From: Myxococcus sp. RHSTA-1-4 | Lineage (GTDB): Bacteria > Myxococcota > Myxococcia > Myxococcales > Myxococcaceae | Length of the DNA stretch: 60,107 nt | Assembly: GCF_020037125.1 (NCBI RefSeq) | Contig: NZ_JAIQDG010000050.1 | Location: forward strand, 1-60,107 | Direction of reading: 5' to 3' | In this document: positions 9,315-17,975 of the stretch, piece by piece | Layout: each line of letters starts with the position of its first letter | How positions within the stretch are numbered: position 1 is the first letter of the stretch | The notes under the pieces: generated by a model | What the model was told of the DNA's origin: nothing | The model's input: the letters and a program-made list of their open reading frames with translations, nothing else | Database searches by the model: none | Program-made: the position numbers and the translations under genes

Positions 9315-10679
9315 CTAATGCGCCGTCCACTCGATGCTCTTGAGGTCGATGCCTTCCTTGGCCATCTCGTAGAGCGGGCTCATCTCACGCAGCTTGCGGA
9401 CCTTGTCCACGACCAGCTCCACCACGTAGTCCACCTCTTCCTCGGTGGTGAAGCGGCCCAGGCCGAAGCGGATGGAGCTGTGCGCCAGCTCCTCGTCCAC
9501 GCCCAGCGCCCGGAGCACGTAGGACGGCTCCAGCGAGGCGGACGTGCAGGCCGAGCCGGAGGACACCGCCACGTCCTTGATGCCCATCATCAGGGACTCA
9601 CCCTCGGCGTGGGCGAAGGAGATGTTGAGGTTGCCCGGCAGCCGGTGCTCCAGCGAGCCGTTGATGATGGTCATGTCCAGCGCGTCCGTGAGCCCCTTCC
9701 GGAGCTTCTCGCGCAGGCGGAGGATGCGGGCGGACTCCTCGGCCAGCTCCTTGCGGGCCAGCTCCGCCGCCGCGCCGAAGCCGACGATGGCCGCCACGTT
9801 CAGCGTGCCGGAGCGCATGCCGCGCTCGTGGCCGCCGCCGTCGATGATGGGGGCGATGCGCACGCGCGGCTTGCGGCGCACGTACAGCGCGCCGATGCCC
9901 TTGGGGCCATACATCTTGTGCGCGGTGATGGACGCGAGGTCCACCTTCATGGCCTCCACGTCGAAGGGCACCTTGCCGATGCCCTGCACCGCGTCGCAGT
10001 GGAAGAGCACGCCCTTCTCACGGCACAGCGCGCCAATCTCCGCGACGGGCTGCACGGTGCCAATCTCGTTGTTGACGAACATGATGGAGACCAGCACCGT
10101 CTTCGGCGTCATCGCCGCGGCCAGCTTCTCCAGGCTCACCCGCCCGTCCTTCTCCACGTCCAGGTAGGTGACGCGCGCGCCGCCCGTGGGGCGCTCCGCC
10201 CACTTCTGGTAGACGGCGTCGTTCTCCACGTCGTACTTCGCCGCCAGCTCGGCCAGGTTGTCCTCGGTGACGTCCTGCCCCGAAAGCTCGGACAGGCGCA
10301 GCGCCTTCAGCTCGTCCAGGCGCTCCTGGCGGATGCGCTCCAGGCGCTTGCAGGTGTCCAGGACGGCCTTGTGCTCCGTCTTCAGGGTGATGATGTGGTC
10401 ACCCTTGGACTTGTAGAACTCGATGACGCCCTTGATGGCCAGGTTGTCGGACTCGGTGGCGCCGGAGGTGAAGACGATTTCCTGCTCGGACGCGCCGATG
10501 AGCTCGGCCACCTGCTGGCGGGCCTTCTTCACCGCCGCCTCGGCCTTCCAGCCGAAGACGTGGTTGCGGCTGGCCGCGTTGCCGAAGTCCTCGCGCAGGT
10601 AGGGCAGCATGACTTCCAGCACCCGCGGGTCCAGCGGCGTGGTGGCGTGGTTGTCCATGTAGATCGGCAGCTTCACCAT
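9315..10679 (-). CDS. iscS: Cysteine desulfurase IscS with a 50-residue insertion
   Basis: This is a PLP-dependent class V aminotransferase-fold enzyme that takes sulfur from cysteine. Visible marks are YMDNHATTPLDPRV at the N-terminus, the PLP lysine in ITAHKMYGPKG, and the catalytic Cys in the mobile loop SSGSACTSASLEP. The protein is 454 residues long compared with about 404 for E. coli IscS. The excess is one block, about residues 116-167, between TCKRLER and RVTYLDVEKDG, rich in charged and Leu residues and probably helical. GGAAG precedes the ATG. It is the first gene of the isc operon; no iscR precedes it. Confidence 0.95.
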   Translation of the reverse strand: MVKLPIYMDNHATTPLDPRVLEVMLPYLREDFGNAASRNHVFGWKAEAAVKKARQQVAELIGASEQEIVFTSGATESDNLAIKGVIEFYKSKGDHIITLKTEHKAVLDTCKRLERIRQERLDELKALRLSELSGQDVTEDNLAELAAKYDVENDAVYQKWAERPTGGARVTYLDVEKDGRVSLEKLAAAMTPKTVLVSIMFVNNEIGTVQPVAEIGALCREKGVLFHCDAVQGIGKVPFDVEAMKVDLASITAHKMYGPKGIGALYVRRKPRVRIAPIIDGGGHERGMRSGTLNVAAIVGFGAAAELARKELAEESARILRLREKLRKGLTDALDMTIINGSLEHRLPGNLNISFAHAEGESLMMGIKDVAVSSGSACTSASLEPSYVLRALGVDEELAHSSIRFGLGRFTTEEEVDYVVELVVDKVRKLREMSPLYEMAKEGIDLKSIEWTAH

Positions 10680-11052
10680 GTGCTTCCAGTACCTTCCTGA
10701 TGGGGGCCCGAACCGCCCCCGCGCCCCGGCACCTTGAACTGGCGCGCCGCGGAGGCCTACACCGGCGTACCTGAATGTGGACCGGACTGGTCAAATATAA
10801 AAGGGCGTGCCCTCGGGTCAAGCGAACATAAGGAGGGCAGGAGACCCGGAAGGTGCACCAGAAGGGGGCTGGAGCCGCTCCGGAATCGCGCCGCCGGAGT
10901 CAACGCCGCGCCGCCGTGGATCACTCCGGGTGCGCCGTCCTGGAGCGGGGTGGTCCGGAATGGCGCGGCCCCCTCGCCCAAGGTCCTGATTTCCCGGCGG
11001 GCCATGCCCTGGCCGGCCGCCTGCACAGGCTGCCTCACGCAAGGAGGCAGGC
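10680..11052. other. Non-coding region upstream of iscS and of the SPFH gene
   Basis: This 373-base divergent gap contains the isc promoter (10794-10821), a leader of about 105 bases to iscS, and the upstream region of the SPFH gene with a perfect AAGGAGG ribosome binding site at its end. Short open frames across it show no protein-like character. No iscR-like gene and no RNA gene could be recognised. Confidence 0.6.
10794..10821 (-). promoter_or_regulatory. Sigma70-type promoter of the isc operon
   Basis: On the minus strand TTGACC and TATATT are separated by 16 bases, a near-consensus pair inside an A/T-rich patch that stands out from the GC-rich surroundings. The start site is expected near 10786, leaving a leader of about 105 bases before iscS. 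Confidence 0.7.
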
Positions 11053-12708
11053 ATGAGCGCGAACACGAAGCAGGCGGCCAGAGTGAAGGAGTCCCCCGAG
11101 TCCGGTGAGGGCGTGTCCCGGGTGCAGCTCGTCCGGGTGGACGGCGGGGGCGGCGGGGGCGGGCAGCCCCGTCACCTTGAGGGCTGGCGCGCGGGCAAGC
11201 CGGTGGAGGACCCGGAGAAGATGAAGCGCTGGGGCCTCATCACCGCGCGGCCCAGCGAGTTCCTGGTGCACATGCGGCGCGGCCGGGTGCGCGAGGTCAG
11301 CGGCCAGGGCGCCAGCTGCTTCAAGCTGCCGGGGGACTCGGTGGCGATTGTGCCCACCAGCATCCAGCGGCTGCAGTTCAGCGCGGACCAGGTGACGAGC
11401 GAGAAGGTGGGCGTGCAGGTGACGGGCCTCGCGGTGTACCGCATCGCGGACCCGCTGGTGGCGTTCCGCATGCTCAACTTCTCCTTCCCGGAGCGCGCGC
11501 AGGAGAAGCTGGCGGAGCTTCTGCGGGAGATGTTCGTGGGCGCGGCGCGGCGCCTGGTGGCGAACATGTCCGTGGAGGAGTGCCTCTCCAAGCGCAAGGA
11601 GGGCATCGCCGCGGAGCTGATGCGCGAAATCGCGCCGGTGGTGGCGGGCCGGGGCAAGCTGGAGGACGAGACGGACGCCGGCTGGGGCGTCATCCTCGAC
11701 ACGATTGAAATCCAGGACGTGCGCGTCCTGTCCTCCACCGTCTTCGAGAACATGCAGGCGCGCTTCCGCCGCGAGTCGGAGCGGCAGGCGCGCGAGGCGG
11801 AGCTGGCCAAGGAGCGCTTCGTCCACCGCGAGGAGACGGAGGCCGAGCGGCAGCTCAGCCTGCAGCGGCTGGCCGCGGAAGAAGAGGTGCGCCAGAAGAA
11901 GCAGGTCTCGGACGAGCAGGCCCGGCTGGAGGCGCTGGCGGTGGAGGCGCGCGTCGCCGAGGCGAAGCTCGCCCAGGAGCGCACGCTGAAGCAGGAGCAC
12001 GTCACGGTGGAGCGCGAGGTCGCTCTCACCCGGCTGGCCGCGGAGCAGGAGGTCCGCCAGAAGAAGCAGGTGTCCGACGAGCAGGCGAAGCTGGAGGCGC
12101 TGGCCGCCGAGTCGCGCCTGGCCCAGGCGAAGATTGTCTCCGAGCGGGCGCTGTCCACCAGCCGCGCGCAGGTGGAGATGGAGAAGCTGCAGCGCGAGCA
12201 GGAGGTGGAGCTCGCGAAGCTGAGGGCCGAGCAGGAGGCGGAGGCGGAGAAGGGGCGGATGGCGCTGGAGCGCCTTCGCCGCGAGCAGGAGCAGGCCATG
12301 GCGCGGCACGAGGCGATGCTCGCCGAGCACCAGCAGGAGGCGGAGCGGCTGTACGCGGAGCTCCAGGTGGTGCAGGCCCGCAGGTCCATCGTCGAGACGG
12401 AGGTGGTCATCGCCGAGCTGCGCGCGCGCAAGGACCGCGCGCTCCAGGAGCTGGAACTGAACAAGGCGAAGGTGCTGCGCGACATCGAGAACACCGTCAG
12501 CCCGGAGGTCATCCAGATGACGCTGGCGCAGCAACTCCCCCAGGTGGCCGCCGCCTTCCAGCAGAAGATGGGCGAGGTGCACGTCACGGCGGTGGATGGA
12601 GCGAACCCATTTGGCTACATCGCCGCCGCTGTGGAGGGCGTCATGGGCCTGGCGCGCTCCGCGGGCTTGAAGGTGCCTGCTTCCCCGCCTGGTGCTCCTG
12701 CGCAGTAG
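11053..12708 (+). CDS. SPFH/band-7 domain protein with long coiled coil (flotillin-like)
   Basis: The 551-residue protein opens with a Gly-rich low-complexity stretch (about residues 31-37). A band-7 domain follows (about 60-235; WGLITARPSEFLVHMRRGRVREVSGQGASCF, IQDVRVLSSTVFENMQ split by the usual strands). A very long Glu/Arg/Gln/Ala coiled coil covers about 235-490 and ends in a globular tail. The coiled coil contains a 55-residue near-duplication. No transmembrane segment or signal peptide is visible, so it is cytosolic or peripheral, like reggie/flotillin proteins or vault-related scaffolds. AAGGAGG lies just before the ATG. The function in this organism is unknown. Confidence 0.8.
   Translation: MSANTKQAARVKESPESGEGVSRVQLVRVDGGGGGGGQPRHLEGWRAGKPVEDPEKMKRWGLITARPSEFLVHMRRGRVREVSGQGASCFKLPGDSVAIVPTSIQRLQFSADQVTSEKVGVQVTGLAVYRIADPLVAFRMLNFSFPERAQEKLAELLREMFVGAARRLVANMSVEECLSKRKEGIAAELMREIAPVVAGRGKLEDETDAGWGVILDTIEIQDVRVLSSTVFENMQARFRRESERQAREAELAKERFVHREETEAERQLSLQRLAAEEEVRQKKQVSDEQARLEALAVEARVAEAKLAQERTLKQEHVTVEREVALTRLAAEQEVRQKKQVSDEQAKLEALAAESRLAQAKIVSERALSTSRAQVEMEKLQREQEVELAKLRAEQEAEAEKGRMALERLRREQEQAMARHEAMLAEHQQEAERLYAELQVVQARRSIVETEVVIAELRARKDRALQELELNKAKVLRDIENTVSPEVIQMTLAQQLPQVAAAFQQKMGEVHVTAVDGANPFGYIAAAVEGVMGLARSAGLKVPASPPGAPAQ
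11866..12105 (+). repeat. Two direct 75-base repeat copies in the SPFH coiled coil (period 165 bases)
   Basis: Segments 11866-11940 and 12031-12105 encode almost the same 25 residues (RLAAE.EVRQKKQVSDEQA and LEALA). The period of 165 bases equals 55 residues, that is five hendecads (11 x 5), as expected for a coiled coil grown by internal duplication. Confidence 0.85.
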
Positions 12709-12768
12709 CCCGTTGCCCCGGGTCTGCGTATAGAAGGGCAGCCCTGGGGCATACGGAGCAGAGCGCGC

Positions 12769-14211
12769 ATGGATGCGAAGAAGCTGGGTCTGGTGGCCGT
12801 GCTGGCCGGTGTGGCGGTGGCGGTGGTGCCGTGGCTGTTGCCCACCGGGCCCAATGCCGGCCTGGACGCGGCCCGGTTCCTGGAGTCGGGCAGCCTCGCG
12901 GTAGGCGCCGCGGTGGTGTTCGCCGGTGGGCTGCTCACCGCCCTGACGCCCTGCGTCTACCCGCTCATCCCGATAACGGTCTCCGTCTTCGGGGCCCGGA
13001 AGGCGGAGGGGCGGGGGCGCGCGTTGCTCCTCACCTCGGCCTACATCGTGGGCATGGGGGTGGTGTTCAGCGCGCTGGGCATCCTCGCGGCGAAGACGGG
13101 GCAGGCCTTCGGCGCGCTGCTGGGGCATCCGGCGGTGGTGGCGGGACTGGCGGTGTTCCTGCTGCTGCTGGCCACGTCCATGTTCGGGGCGTTCGAGCTG
13201 GCGCTGCCGTATGGCCTGCAGACGAAGCTGACGTCGGTGGGCGGCACGGGCGTGGTGGGCGCGCTGCTGATGGGCAGTGTGTCCGGTTTCCTCGCGGCGC
13301 CGTGCACGGGCCCGGTGCTGACGGGGCTGCTGGCCTTCGTGGCGAAGACGGCCAACACCACCCTGGGCGCGACGCTGCTGTTCATCTACGCGCTGGGCAT
13401 CGGCGTGCCGTTCTTCCTCATCGGCGTCTTCACCGTGCGGCTGCCGCGTGGCGGCGTGTGGATGGAGTGGGTGAAGAGCGTGCTCGGCATCATGCTGGTG
13501 GCGCTGGCCTTCAACTACCTGAAGGACGCGCTGCCCTGGGCGCGTGACGCGGTGAAGGGGCTGGGCGCGCAGGTGGGGCAGTGGCCGGGGGCGGCCATCG
13601 CCGCGGCGCTGGTGATGGCGGGCGTGCTGGCGGGCGCGGTGCACCGCTCGTTCAAGGACGGCGCGCGGGACTTCTCGATGAAGGCGCTGGGCGTGGCGCT
13701 GGTGGTGGTGGCGCTGGTGCTGCGCGGCGGCGCGCTGGACGCGGGGCCGGTGGGCGCGCTGTGGGTGCGCATGGGGCTGGCCGAGCCGCCGCGCGCGCCC
13801 GCCTGGCAGTGGCACCATGTCATGCCCGCGAAGCAGGCCACGTTCTCCCCGGAGGAGTTCGACAAGGTGCTCGCGCAGGCGAAGGCCGAGGGGCGCCCGG
13901 TGCTCATCGACTTCTTCGCGGACTGGTGCGCGGCCTGCAAGGAGCTGGACCGCGAGACGTACCCCGCCCCGGAGGTCATCTCCACGGCGGCGGAGGGGCA
14001 GTTCCTCAACATCAAGATTGACGCGACGAACAGCGAGGACGCGCTGGACGCGCTGCTGGAGCGCTTCGGCGTGGAGGGCCTCCCTACCGTGGCCTTCGTG
14101 TCGCCGAAGGGAGAGGTGCTCACGAAGCCGCGTGTCACCGGCTTCCTGGAGCCCAGCCCGTTCGCCGAGGAGATGAAGAAGGCGCGCTGCTCCGCCGGTA
14201 GCACCTGCTGA
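12769..14211 (+). CDS. dsbD: Thiol:disulfide interchange protein DsbD, short form
   Basis: The 480-residue protein has an N-terminal membrane anchor, then the CcdA/DsbD membrane domain with the two half-repeat cysteines (LTPCVYPLIPITV about residue 64; AAPCTGPVLTGLL about residue 182), further membrane segments, and a C-terminal thioredoxin domain with DWCAACKELD (about residue 385) and the cis-Pro loop GLPTVAF. It carries electrons from cytosolic thioredoxin to periplasmic thiol proteins. The periplasmic N-terminal DsbD-alpha domain of E. coli is absent. An extra C-terminal SAGSTC ending adds another Cys near the stop. Confidence 0.92.
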   Translation: MDAKKLGLVAVLAGVAVAVVPWLLPTGPNAGLDAARFLESGSLAVGAAVVFAGGLLTALTPCVYPLIPITVSVFGARKAEGRGRALLLTSAYIVGMGVVFSALGILAAKTGQAFGALLGHPAVVAGLAVFLLLLATSMFGAFELALPYGLQTKLTSVGGTGVVGALLMGSVSGFLAAPCTGPVLTGLLAFVAKTANTTLGATLLFIYALGIGVPFFLIGVFTVRLPRGGVWMEWVKSVLGIMLVALAFNYLKDALPWARDAVKGLGAQVGQWPGAAIAAALVMAGVLAGAVHRSFKDGARDFSMKALGVALVVVALVLRGGALDAGPVGALWVRMGLAEPPRAPAWQWHHVMPAKQATFSPEEFDKVLAQAKAEGRPVLIDFFADWCAACKELDRETYPAPEVISTAAEGQFLNIKIDATNSEDALDALLERFGVEGLPTVAFVSPKGEVLTKPRVTGFLEPSPFAEEMKKARCSAGSTC

Positions 14212-14217
14212 GCCGGG

Positions 14218-14239
14218 GGCGGGGCCGTCAGTCCCCGCC
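14218..14239. terminator. Possible bidirectional hairpin between convergent dsbD and DTW genes
   Basis: A 7-bp GC-rich stem (GGCGGGG / CCCCGCC) with an 8-base loop spans the 16-base gap between convergent stops. No T-tract is seen. Confidence 0.35.
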
Positions 14240-14842
14240 GTCCTCGTCACAGCCGGGCATGGCGAGCCGGCCGCGGCTCATCATCACCCGGTCAATCATC
14301 CGCTCGTGCAGCTCGTAGAGGGGCCGGGCCACGGGCTCGCCCTCCAGGTGTGCCAGCGCGCCGGCGATGGCTTCCAGCGTGGACATTCCGTCCGGGTGGG
14401 GCGGCCGGCGCAGGCGGCGTGTGTCGGGCGCGGGCGGTGGCAGCTTCAGGCCCGGCAGGCGCCGCAGCGCGGGGAGCCGCTGCACCATGCGGCGCGCCTG
14501 GCCCCAGCTCCCGTCCAGGACGATGAGCCGCGCCGGAGGTGGCGCGTCCGGCGCGGGCGTCTGCTGCGCGTCCGGGAAGAGCAGCCACGTGTCCGGCGCC
14601 TCCAGCACGGACGGGTCGAAGGGCCGTCCTGGCGACCCGTAGGAGACGATGGTGCAGCGGGGCAGGGCGAGCGCCGCCATGCGGGCGGTGTTGGTGGACT
14701 TCAGCGTCTCCTTGTGGTGGCGGATGACGAGCAGCTCCGTGCGCGTGGGGACACACGGCACGTCGGCGCACAGACACAGGGACGTGGGCAGGAAGCAGCG
14801 CGGGCAACGGCCAGCGAGGTCCTCCGGAGTTCGCGACCTCAT
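14228..14842 (-). CDS. DTW-domain protein, probable tRNA-uridine aminocarboxypropyltransferase
   Basis: The start is the ATG that overlaps the preceding gene's stop (ATGA). The 204-residue protein begins with a zinc-type cysteine set (CPRCFLPTSLCLC), then has the S/T-N-T segment (KSTNTARMA) and the D-x-S-W form of the DTW motif (LDGSWGQARRM), as in the TapT/DTWD family that adds 3-amino-3-carboxypropyl to tRNA uridine. Basic Pro-rich insertions follow in the middle (about 135-150). It is cytosolic. Translational coupling with the upstream hypothetical gene does not point to a shared task that I can name. Confidence 0.82.
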   Translation of the reverse strand: MRSRTPEDLAGRCPRCFLPTSLCLCADVPCVPTRTELLVIRHHKETLKSTNTARMAALALPRCTIVSYGSPGRPFDPSVLEAPDTWLLFPDAQQTPAPDAPPPARLIVLDGSWGQARRMVQRLPALRRLPGLKLPPPAPDTRRLRRPPHPDGMSTLEAIAGALAHLEGEPVARPLYELHERMIDRVMMSRGRLAMPGCDEDGGD

Positions 14843-15393
14843 TTCCCCTGACGGTAGCGCTCCATGTAGCTGCGCGCCTCCCGCAGCTTCTCCTCGACGA
14901 AGCGGTCGTCCGCGTCCGGCTCGTAGTCGGCGTCCGGCGGGTCGAGGTGGAAGAGGGCGGACAGGCTGGTGGGCGCCACCTCCAGCCACTCGGCCGTGCG
15001 GTTGAGCGCGGCCTGCCGGCGGCCGGCGAAGGTCTCCGGCCCGTCCTCCGGGCCACAGCGGCAGATGCGGGCCGAGTCGCCCGACACGTCCACGTAGAGG
15101 CCCAGCACCTCGGCATCCAGCTCGGCGGCCAGCGCGCAGGTGGCCTCGCTGACGTAGGCGGCCATGGCCTGCGCGGCGGAGCGCTCGGTCAGGGAGCGGA
15201 CGAGGAACACCTGCCAGCCCGCCTCGGTGAGCGGCCCGGCCTCCTGCAAGGGGGCCAGCTCCGCGGGCGGCGCCTGGATGCGAGAGAGCAGCCGCCGCAC
15301 GGGCGCCTCCAGCCGCTCGAGCCGGGCGCTCGACGCGGGGCAGAAGAAGACGACGCGGTACTCACGGCTGTCGGCTGCGGTTTCCATAGGCAT
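14839..15393 (-). CDS. Hypothetical cytosolic protein
   Basis: I place the start at the ATG 15393 (MPMETAADS), just before the first clearly folded segment (EYRVVFFCPAS); an upstream TTG start is possible but the extra stretch looks non-coding. About 184 residues with mixed alpha/beta character follow (VFLVRSL, AEVLGLYVDVSGDSARICRC) and an acidic, charged C-terminus (DPPDADYEPDADDRFVEEKL). There is no signal peptide or membrane segment, and I do not recognise the family. It is coupled to the DTW gene by a 4-base overlap. Confidence 0.65.
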   Translation of the reverse strand: MPMETAADSREYRVVFFCPASSARLERLEAPVRRLLSRIQAPPAELAPLQEAGPLTEAGWQVFLVRSLTERSAAQAMAAYVSEATCALAAELDAEVLGLYVDVSGDSARICRCGPEDGPETFAGRRQAALNRTAEWLEVAPTSLSALFHLDPPDADYEPDADDRFVEEKLREARSYMERYRQGK

Positions 15394-15492
15394 ACGGCGT
15401 CGCCAGGAACTGAAGAGGTGTCGTGCGGGGTGTGGGCCCCAAGAGGACCAAAGGTGTCCCCGCGCATGCAAGGGGGGATTTGGAATGACGGT

Positions 15493-16374
15493 TCAGGGCG
15501 TGCCGGACGGCGCCGGCGCCGCCTCCAGGAGTGCCCGCGAGGGTGCCCGGCGCTCGGCGGCCACCCAGGCTCCCGCCGCCAGCACCAGCATGCCGCCCGC
15601 GACGCCCAGGGGCGTCAGTGACTCCGCGAAGAAGGCCCATCCCACCACGGAGGCCGTAAGGGGTTCCAGGTAGGTGAGGGCCCCGGCCGCCGCCGTGGGC
15701 ACGCGCCGCAGTCCCGCGTTGAAGAGGATGTTTCCCGTGAGGCCGCACACCGCGCCGCCCACGAGGACTCGGAGTGTGGCCGCGTCCAGCATCGCCGGTG
15801 GAAGTGCCTCCGCTCCGAAGTAGAGCAGCAGCACCGCCACGGAGATGGGGGCGTGCAGCGAGGTGACGGCGAGCGGGGAGTACGCGCGCGCCGCCTCCTT
15901 GGCGCCCAGGACGATGGCCGCGTAGAAGAGGGCGCTTCCCGCGCCCAGCGCCGCCGTGAGCCCGGAGAAGGCCGTGCCGGGCTGGAGGATGAGCATGGCC
16001 AGTCCGGCCAGGGTGATGGGCACGCCCACCAGGGCCCTCGTCGAGGGCTGCTCGCCGAGGACCCACGGCGCCGCCAGCGCCAGCAGCAGCGGGGCGAGGT
16101 AGTGCGTCAGCACCGCCACCGAGACGGGGCCGTTTCGCATCGCAGCGAAGAAGAGGGCCACGTTGGCCGCGTCCGCCAGGCCCACGACGACGAGCGCCGC
16201 GGTGGCGCGCTTGTTCCGCAGCGCCTCGCGCCGCAGCAGGAAGGGCGCGGGCAGCGACATGGCCGTGAGCGCCAGCAGCGCGTTCTGCGCCCCCGACAAC
16301 CCCGCGGGCCGGAGGAAGAGGGACCAGCACCCCCAGAGGGTGGCCCCGGCCGCGACCATGGCGAAGTACCGCAC
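15493..16374 (-). CDS. EamA-family drug/metabolite transporter
   Basis: The GTG at 16374 (MRYFAMVAAGATLWGCWSLF) is the natural start, since the first membrane helix begins there; the open frame upstream is Pro/Arg-rich and not protein-like. The 293-residue protein has ten hydrophobic segments in two five-helix EamA repeats. Family signatures are visible in LADAANVALFFAAMRNGPVSVAVLTHYLAPLLLAL compressed around the end of the first repeat and in VCGLTGNILFNAGLRRVPTAAAGALTYLEPL in the second. It is an inner-membrane exporter of small metabolites with unknown substrate. It is a single-gene unit with no evident regulator beside it. Confidence 0.9.
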   Translation of the reverse strand: MRYFAMVAAGATLWGCWSLFLRPAGLSGAQNALLALTAMSLPAPFLLRREALRNKRATAALVVVGLADAANVALFFAAMRNGPVSVAVLTHYLAPLLLALAAPWVLGEQPSTRALVGVPITLAGLAMLILQPGTAFSGLTAALGAGSALFYAAIVLGAKEAARAYSPLAVTSLHAPISVAVLLLYFGAEALPPAMLDAATLRVLVGGAVCGLTGNILFNAGLRRVPTAAAGALTYLEPLTASVVGWAFFAESLTPLGVAGGMLVLAAGAWVAAERRAPSRALLEAAPAPSGTP

Positions 16375-16585
16375 TGCGTGACACCTCGTGATACCGGCGC
16401 ACCCCAAGGCTCCGGCGGGTGCGCAGCGTACACCAGATGTCACGGGCGGCGACGGCGGTTGCGGGCCGCATGGAGCCCGGCGAGCTGGCGGCCGTGAAAC
16501 ATCCTGCTCAACCGGTCCGCCACTGACCGCCGCAGTGGCACCGCACACGTGTCGCGCGAGGCCCCCCTGATGGAGGGGCGCCGGG

Positions 16586-17005
16586 TCATGCCACGCGCGG
16601 TCCGGCGGCTGTGTCTCGCGGCGGAGCTGACACCGCGAGGACGGTCAGGCGGCGCCGCCCTCCATGGACCGGCCACTCGATGGTCTGACCGATGGAGAGC
16701 CCGAGCAGGGCGCTGCCAATCGGGGAGAGAATCGAGAGGCGGCCTTCGACACCGCGCGCGTCCTCCGGATAGCAGAGCATCAGCTCCCGGCGCGCCCCGG
16801 TCTCCTCGTCCTGGAACAGCACGGTGCTGTTCATCGCCACCACGTCCCCCGGGAGCTGGTCGCGGGGAACGATTTCGGCACGGCCCAGCTCCCTGTCGAG
16901 CATGTCCGCCAGGGTGGCGGCACGCTCGTCGTCGTACTTCTCGATGACGCGCTGGAGGCGGTCGAGGTCATCTCTGGCGATGATGATTCGTGGCTGCTGT
17001 TTCAT
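16586..17005 (-). CDS. rnk: Rnk-like GreA/GreB C-terminal-domain protein
   Basis: The ATG at 17005 has GGAGA upstream. The 139-residue protein matches Rnk (136 in E. coli). It has a short N-terminal helical hairpin (RDDLDRLQRVIEKYDD..ADMLDRELGRAEIV) followed by the GreA C-terminal fold, with STVLFQDEETG, ELMLCYPEDA and the signature LSILSPIGSALLGLSIGQTIEW. Rnk-type proteins bind RNA polymerase through this domain but lack the long coiled-coil tip acidic residues that stimulate cleavage. It lies 49 bases after an amidotransferase-like gene on the same strand. Confidence 0.85.
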   Translation of the reverse strand: MKQQPRIIIARDDLDRLQRVIEKYDDERAATLADMLDRELGRAEIVPRDQLPGDVVAMNSTVLFQDEETGARRELMLCYPEDARGVEGRLSILSPIGSALLGLSIGQTIEWPVHGGRRRLTVLAVSAPPRDTAAGPRVA

Positions 17006-17054
17006 CTGGAATTCTCCAAGGAAGACACGGGCGGATGGAGGGGCGCGCGGGTGG

Positions 17055-17891
17055 CTATGCGGGCGTCGGGCCGTCAGGCAGTTCGTTCGCCTTGAGCGTA
17101 CGGACGACCTCGCCCAGGAGCCGGTCCAGCGCCTGTTCGTTGCGGCGCTGCACCGCCCGGAGCCGCCACAGGTCGTAGCTTCGAATCTCCTCCACGGTGC
17201 GTCCGCCGGTCTTCCCCGTGGCGGCAGCCAGCTGAAGCCATCTGTTGAACTGCTCGAAATCCGCCTGGAGATGGAACAGGAGCCCCCAGGCATTGCCAAG
17301 CCGGAAGGCCTCGTTCGCGCAGGCCCGCGAGGAGGCCAGTCGAACCGAGCGTGGCGGAAGCTCGAACACGTCCTCGTGCCAATGCACCACATCCAGCCGC
17401 TGCAGCGGCCCACGGAAGAGGGAGTCCATCCGGCCCTCGGCCGTGGGCACGACGGGAGCGATTCCCAGCAGGGGGCCCGCCCGGTTCCGCGGAATCCGGC
17501 CTCCACCCGCCAGCGACAGGAGCTGGGCTCCCAGGCAGATGCCGAGCACGGGCCTGGCATCGGCCAGCCGGCGCTCCAGCAGGTTCCTCACCCGGGTCAG
17601 GAAGACACTCTGCTCGGCCTCCGGCGTCGTCAGGGAGCCACCGAGGACGACCAGCAGATCGGCGTGGGCATCTTCCGCCTCCACCCCGTGGATGCGCCGC
17701 TCCACCGAGAACCGGGCCTTCAGGAGGGCGGGCTCCAGCAGTCCCAGGCCCAATGACAGCTCATCCTGGATGACCACTGCCCTGAACTCCGCTCCCTGCC
17801 CTCGCAGCTGAACCAACACCTGGACCTCCGGCGGGTCCCCCCGCGCTTCGATGGAGGGAAGCCCATACGCTCCAGCGCGGCGAAGAGGCAT
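17055..17891 (-). CDS. Class I glutamine amidotransferase-like protein with altered triad
   Basis: The 278-residue protein is a stand-alone class I GATase of the GMP-synthase-like type. It has an oxyanion strand (LLVVLGGSLTTPEAE), the nucleophile elbow (PVLGICLGAQLLS), and the late His in LLFHLQADF. In active enzymes the residue two after this His is Glu; here it is Gln (codon CAG where GAG is expected), so the Cys-His-Glu triad looks incomplete. A helical C-terminal extension of about 70 residues follows. It may be a non-glutamine hydrolase or a pseudoenzyme. The first 20 residues are weakly supported and a later start is possible. Confidence 0.78.
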   Translation of the reverse strand: MPLRRAGAYGLPSIEARGDPPEVQVLVQLRGQGAEFRAVVIQDELSLGLGLLEPALLKARFSVERRIHGVEAEDAHADLLVVLGGSLTTPEAEQSVFLTRVRNLLERRLADARPVLGICLGAQLLSLAGGGRIPRNRAGPLLGIAPVVPTAEGRMDSLFRGPLQRLDVVHWHEDVFELPPRSVRLASSRACANEAFRLGNAWGLLFHLQADFEQFNRWLQLAAATGKTGGRTVEEIRSYDLWRLRAVQRRNEQALDRLLGEVVRTLKANELPDGPTPA

Positions 17892-17975
17892 TTCAATATC
17901 TGGATGCAGGGAGCCGAAGAGCCATTCTGGTTTTTGTCATGGTTCGGGACGGTGTCCGCGGCAACCCTCGCATGT

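Noticed and set aside
10734..11108. Small open frames between iscS and the SPFH gene as an iscR or regulator
   Set aside because: They lack ribosome binding sites and helix-turn-helix or Cys motifs, and cover the promoter region.
11035..14250. 1071-codon open frame on the minus strand
   Set aside because: Its translation is His/Arg/Leu-rich antisense of the SPFH and dsbD genes, which have clear motifs on the plus strand.
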